Below the pieces are notes generated by a model. The model was not told the origin of the DNA. It did no database searches and worked only from the letters and a program-made list of their open reading frames with translations. Below, piece after piece: positions 20,517-23,448 of a stretch of 23,448 nucleotides of DNA. The translations under genes and the position numbers were made by a program. The first letter of the stretch is position 1. Every line of letters starts with the position of its first letter. The stretch is taken from contig JBBITL010000069.1 in the NCBI GenBank assembly GCA_037440765.1, positions 1-23,448 on the forward strand, given 5' to 3'. Source of the stretch: DTKY01 sp037440765 (GTDB lineage Bacteria; Acidobacteriota; Terriglobia; Bryobacterales; Bryobacteraceae).

Positions 20517-22108
20517 TAACGGCACTGTTATTGCTGGCTGCCGCGCCGGCCGTGAGCGCCGAACTTTCGCCCAAGCTGGAATGCGCGGCTCTGGCCGGCC
20601 GGGCGATCCCGGCCAAGGCCATCGCGCTCGCCACCGGCGGCGCGGTCATCCGCGAGGCCGGCCTGAACGGGGAGGTCTGCACCGTGAGCGGCGCTATCGC
20701 GCCCGTGGACCCGCAAGCTCCGGAGATCCAATTCCGCGTGCTGGCCCCGGTCAAGTGGAACGGGAAATCCTGGCACCTGGGAGGCAGCGGCTCGAACGGC
20801 GTCATCCCGCCGCTCGCTGCCTTCCGGGGAATCGGCGCGCCGCCCGGCGCCCCCGCGCTGGTCTCGCAGGGCTTCGCTCTCTATGGCGGCGATTCGGGCC
20901 ACCAGGCGGGCAACGCCTGGATCACGAACGAGGAGTCCTGGCGCAACTTCGCCTACGAGCAGCTCAAGAAGACGCACGACGCTGCTTTCGAAGTCCTCAG
21001 GATGCTTTTCGGCGAGGCGCCACGAGTCTCCTACTTCGCCGGGACCTCGCAGGGCGGGCGTGAGGCGTTGCAGGTGGTCACGCGATACCCCGAGGACTAC
21101 GACGGCGTGATCTCGGCCGTGCCTTTGGCATACTTCGGCGGGCTGCTGATTGACCCGACGGTGAAGGGGGTCACGCAGCTCGCTCCGGGCGCCTGGGTCC
21201 CTCCGGACAAAGCCGCCGCCGTCCGCGACGAGATTCTGCGGCTCTGCGATTCGCTGGACAACCTGGATGACGGCGTCATCGGCAACTACGCGGCCTGCAA
21301 CGCCCGGCTCGACTCATCGGTTACCGCCAACCCGCTACAGGGCATCCGCTGCCCGGAAGGCAAAGACGCGGGGAACCACTGCCTGTCGGACGCGCAGATT
21401 GCGACGGTTAACTCCTTCCATTCGCCGGTGAAGTTCGGCTACAAACTGGCCAGCGGCGAGACGGACTGGCCCGGCTGGGGGACGGGGATGGAAGGCGCAT
21501 TCGGATGGCTGCTGTCGGCCTCCCAACCCGACGTGAGCAATCCCAAGGCGTTCAACGCGGGCCTGGGGACGGCGCTCCAGAAAGGCCGCCTGGACGGGAG
21601 CCAGGATTTCAACCTGCTCACCCTGGACCTGGCGAAGCACCGGACGCAGATTCAGGCGATCTCCGATCTGCTTGATGTACGGGAGGACTTCTCCGGCTTC
21701 CTCAAGCGAAAAGGCAAACTCATCATCATCACCGCCAACTCGGACTACATCGCCAATCCACGGGCAACCATGCGGTTCTACGAGCGGGTTGTGGCCCGGC
21801 ACGGGCAGGCGGCCGTTGACAGCGCCGTGCGCTTCTACGTGATGCCCCACGCCGGCCACGGGATGAGCGGCGCCAGCGCCAGGGGCGTGCCGCTGCCGCA
21901 GTTCCACGACTTGATGGCGCACCTCCAGGATTGGGTGGAGAAGGACGCCGCGCCGCCGGAACCGGTCATCCAGACGCGCAGGGACCCGAAGAGTCCCGCC
22001 GCGGTGCTGGGCTCGCGGCCGTTGTGCCGCTATCCGGCGTACCCCCGCTACAAGGGCAGCGGCTCGCCGGACGACGCGGCCAGCTTCGCCTGCGAGTCCG
22101 GCCGCTAG
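20513..22108 (+). CDS. Tannase/feruloyl-esterase family hydrolase, active-site disulfide absent
   Basis: A 531-residue alpha/beta-hydrolase of the tannase family, which splits ester bonds of gallates, feruloyl-polysaccharides or related aromatic esters. A 16-residue signal (MITALLLLAAAPAVSA) lacks basic residues at its start, but an in-frame stop lies just before ATG 20513, so the start is fixed; AGAGGAA precedes it. The catalytic triad appears as Ser179 (GTSQGGRE), Asp411 (ANSDYIANP) and His449 (HAGHG). The calcium-loop region CDSLDNLDDGVIGNYAAC (245-262) is present. Most characterised members have Cys directly before the Ser and after the His, forming a disulfide. Here those positions are Thr178 and Gly450, so both are lost. 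Substrate unknown. Confidence 0.88.
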   Translation: MITALLLLAAAPAVSAELSPKLECAALAGRAIPAKAIALATGGAVIREAGLNGEVCTVSGAIAPVDPQAPEIQFRVLAPVKWNGKSWHLGGSGSNGVIPPLAAFRGIGAPPGAPALVSQGFALYGGDSGHQAGNAWITNEESWRNFAYEQLKKTHDAAFEVLRMLFGEAPRVSYFAGTSQGGREALQVVTRYPEDYDGVISAVPLAYFGGLLIDPTVKGVTQLAPGAWVPPDKAAAVRDEILRLCDSLDNLDDGVIGNYAACNARLDSSVTANPLQGIRCPEGKDAGNHCLSDAQIATVNSFHSPVKFGYKLASGETDWPGWGTGMEGAFGWLLSASQPDVSNPKAFNAGLGTALQKGRLDGSQDFNLLTLDLAKHRTQIQAISDLLDVREDFSGFLKRKGKLIIITANSDYIANPRATMRFYERVVARHGQAAVDSAVRFYVMPHAGHGMSGASARGVPLPQFHDLMAHLQDWVEKDAAPPEPVIQTRRDPKSPAAVLGSRPLCRYPAYPRYKGSGSPDDAASFACESGR

Positions 22109-22110
22109 AG

Positions 22111-23022
22111 ATGCTGAGACGGTTGCTGCTTTTCCTGTCGGAGCAGCGCCGTCTGCGCGGCTGGATGGAAACCTCCGCGCCGGCCCGGCGGCTGACCAGG
22201 CGCTTCGTGGCGGGCCAGACCCTGGAGCGGGAACTGGAGGTCTGCCGCAGGCTCAACCGCGAGGGCATCCTGGTGACGGTGGACCACCTGGGCGAGAAGG
22301 TCACCTCGGCGGAGGAAGCCCGGGCCTCGCTCGGCGACTACCTGGAGGCGCTCCGCGGCATCTCGGCGGGCGGGCTGCATGCCAGCGTCTCGATCAAGCT
22401 CAGCCAGTTCGGGCTGGGGGTCTCAGACGAGGTCTGCATGGAGAACGTGGAAACGCTGATGCAGGCGGCCCGGGACGCGGATGGCTTCGTCGAGGTGGAT
22501 ATGGAGTCGCACGAGTACGTGGACCGCAACCTGCGCATCGTCACCGCCATGCACCAGCGCTACGGCCGGGTGCGCGCCGTGATCCAGGCTTACCTGTACC
22601 GGAGCGAATCGGATGTCGCCGGGCTCGTGCAACTGGGCGTGCCCGTCCGGCTTTGCAAGGGGGCGTACCGGGAGCCGGCCTCGGTCGCCTTTCCCCGCAA
22701 GAGCCAGGTGAACGCCAGCTACCGGCGCCTGGCCGCTATGCTGCTGGAAAGGGGCGCCTGTCCGGCGCTGGCGACGCACGATCCGCGCCTGATCAACGAC
22801 GCTCTCCGTTTCGCCGGGCAGAGAGGAATCCGCAGGGACGCCTTCGAGTTCCAGATGCTGTACGGCATACGGCGCGACCTCCAGCGCCGGCTGCTGGCGG
22901 CGGGGTGGCGCCTGCGGCTGTATGTGCCGTATGGGACGGCCTGGTATCCGTACTTCATGCGGCGCCTGGCTGAGCGTCCCGCCAACCTGCTGTTCCTGGC
23001 CAGGAACCTGCTCCGTCGGTGA
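22111..23022 (+). CDS. Monofunctional proline dehydrogenase
   Basis: A 303-residue FAD enzyme that oxidises proline to pyrroline-5-carboxylate and passes electrons to the quinone pool. Length matches the single-domain Thermus-type enzyme (about 307). Recognisable elements in order: VTVDHLGEKV, SIKLSQFGLG, FVEVDMESHEYVDRNL, AVIQAYLYRS, VRLCKGAYREP, ALATHDPRLI, FEFQMLYGIR and the C-terminal YVPYGTAWYPYFMRRLAERPAN, which carries the substrate-binding Tyr/Arg residues. The frame is open upstream inside the esterase gene; ATG 22111 begins two bases after that gene's stop. No pyrroline-5-carboxylate dehydrogenase is in the window. Confidence 0.92.
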   Translation: MLRRLLLFLSEQRRLRGWMETSAPARRLTRRFVAGQTLERELEVCRRLNREGILVTVDHLGEKVTSAEEARASLGDYLEALRGISAGGLHASVSIKLSQFGLGVSDEVCMENVETLMQAARDADGFVEVDMESHEYVDRNLRIVTAMHQRYGRVRAVIQAYLYRSESDVAGLVQLGVPVRLCKGAYREPASVAFPRKSQVNASYRRLAAMLLERGACPALATHDPRLINDALRFAGQRGIRRDAFEFQMLYGIRRDLQRRLLAAGWRLRLYVPYGTAWYPYFMRRLAERPANLLFLARNLLRR

Positions 23023-23032
23023 GAATAGAGGG

Positions 23033-23374
23033 ATGAAGCCCTCCTGGGTGCGTATGGCCGCGGGCGCCGCGGCGCTGGCGCTGCTGATCCTGGTGGGCGT
23101 CCGGCTTCTGCCGGCCTACTGGCGCAACCTGGAATTCCAGCGCGCACTCAAGGATCTGGCGGCGGCGGGGCTGAAATCAGGCGCGACGGACGAAGCCATG
23201 CGCGTGGGGGTGGTAAACGCGGCGGCCAGGCTGGGGATAGGCGTGAGGTTCGGGGATGTGAAGGTGCGCCGCGCGCACGGCAGGCTGGAGATCCAGGCGC
23301 TCTATGTGGTGCCCGTGAACCTGCCTGTGTACGCGGTGGACCTGCACTTCCGCCCGCGCGCGCGGGTGCCGTGA
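23033..23374 (+). CDS. Small single-helix membrane protein, DUF4845-like
   Basis: A 113-residue protein with one N-terminal membrane helix (AAGAAALALLILVGVRLL), then a small extracytoplasmic domain: FQRALKDLAAAGLKSGATDEAMRVGVVNAAARLGI (in two parts), VRFGDVKVRRAHGRLEIQALY and VPVNLPVYAVDLHF. This order resembles the DUF4845 family of short membrane proteins of unknown function. The start is ATG 23033, 10 nt after the proline dehydrogenase stop, with GAGGG immediately before it; longer readings lie in the other gene. Function unknown. Confidence 0.75.
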   Translation: MKPSWVRMAAGAAALALLILVGVRLLPAYWRNLEFQRALKDLAAAGLKSGATDEAMRVGVVNAAARLGIGVRFGDVKVRRAHGRLEIQALYVVPVNLPVYAVDLHFRPRARVP

Positions 23375-23380
23375 CCCGCT

Positions 23381-23404
23381 CCGGCGCCGTGTTCCCGGCG
23401 CCGG
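23381..23404 (+). terminator. Hairpin after the last gene
   Basis: CCGGCGCC (23381-23388) and GGCGCCGG (23397-23404) form an 8-bp stem with an 8-nt loop, 6 bp after the stop codon. No strong T-run follows. The remaining 44 bases contain a GAGAATAG string that also precedes the previous gene's start and may be the -10 of the next gene, which lies outside the window. Confidence 0.45.
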
Positions 23405-23448
23405 GTCGCGTTCTGAGAGAATAGGCACAGGGACGGCCGTTGTGGCAC

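Noticed and set aside
23405..23448. Possible tRNA or new gene start at the right edge
   Set aside because: Too little sequence remains; no acceptor or anticodon arm pattern and no start codon with ribosome site can be seen.

Overview
The window reads as a high-GC (about two thirds by eye) chromosomal segment from an Acidobacteriota-like bacterium, probably of the Bryobacterales/Solibacter type. The grounds are the remnant of an Oar-type TonB-dependent receptor with the C-terminal style common in that phylum, a PEP-CTERM protein, a secreted GH3 glucosidase beside a ribose-type ABC importer, and tight 4-nt stop/start overlaps. The assignment is inferred from gene content; no rRNA or tRNA lies in the window. 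No CRISPR array, insertion sequence or phage gene was found.

Left part (1-9.9 kb), accessory and metabolic. A secreted GH3 beta-glucosidase (bglX-like, +) is followed by a REP-like imperfect inverted repeat and converges on a three-gene ribose-family importer operon read leftwards (lipoprotein binding protein, double ATPase, permease). Across a GC-palindrome-rich divergent spacer lies a small PEP-CTERM protein with a TTG start. Next is a wrecked TonB-dependent receptor with an amber stop, a one-base frameshift and a large internal deletion. Its tail overlaps a convergent MttB-family methyltransferase that has no in-frame amber codon. Upstream of that gene on the same strand are a RelE-like toxin and ribbon-helix-helix antitoxin pair, and before them a secreted protein of unknown function.

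Middle part (10.9-14.9 kb), a housekeeping operon: xseB, ispA, tlyA, nadK and a DctA/GltP-type symporter, each overlapping the next. It resembles the classical xseB-ispA-dxs-tlyA cluster with dxs missing. A strong hairpin and two short palindromes follow, then a well-spaced sigma70-type promoter for an M23 peptidase gene.

Right part (15.1-23.4 kb): M23 peptidase, EamA transporter, a convergent GT28/MGDG-synthase-like glycosyltransferase, divergent thymidine kinase, then a tight run of PAP2 phosphatase, RmuC, a tannase/feruloyl-esterase family hydrolase, monofunctional proline dehydrogenase and a small DUF4845-like membrane protein.

No clearly new multi-gene system is evident. The observations most worth a second look are the three-lesion receptor pseudogene, the REP-like repeat, the orphan non-pyrrolysine MttB homologue, the tannase-family enzyme that lacks both halves of the usual active-site disulfide, and the dxs-less isoprenoid cluster.
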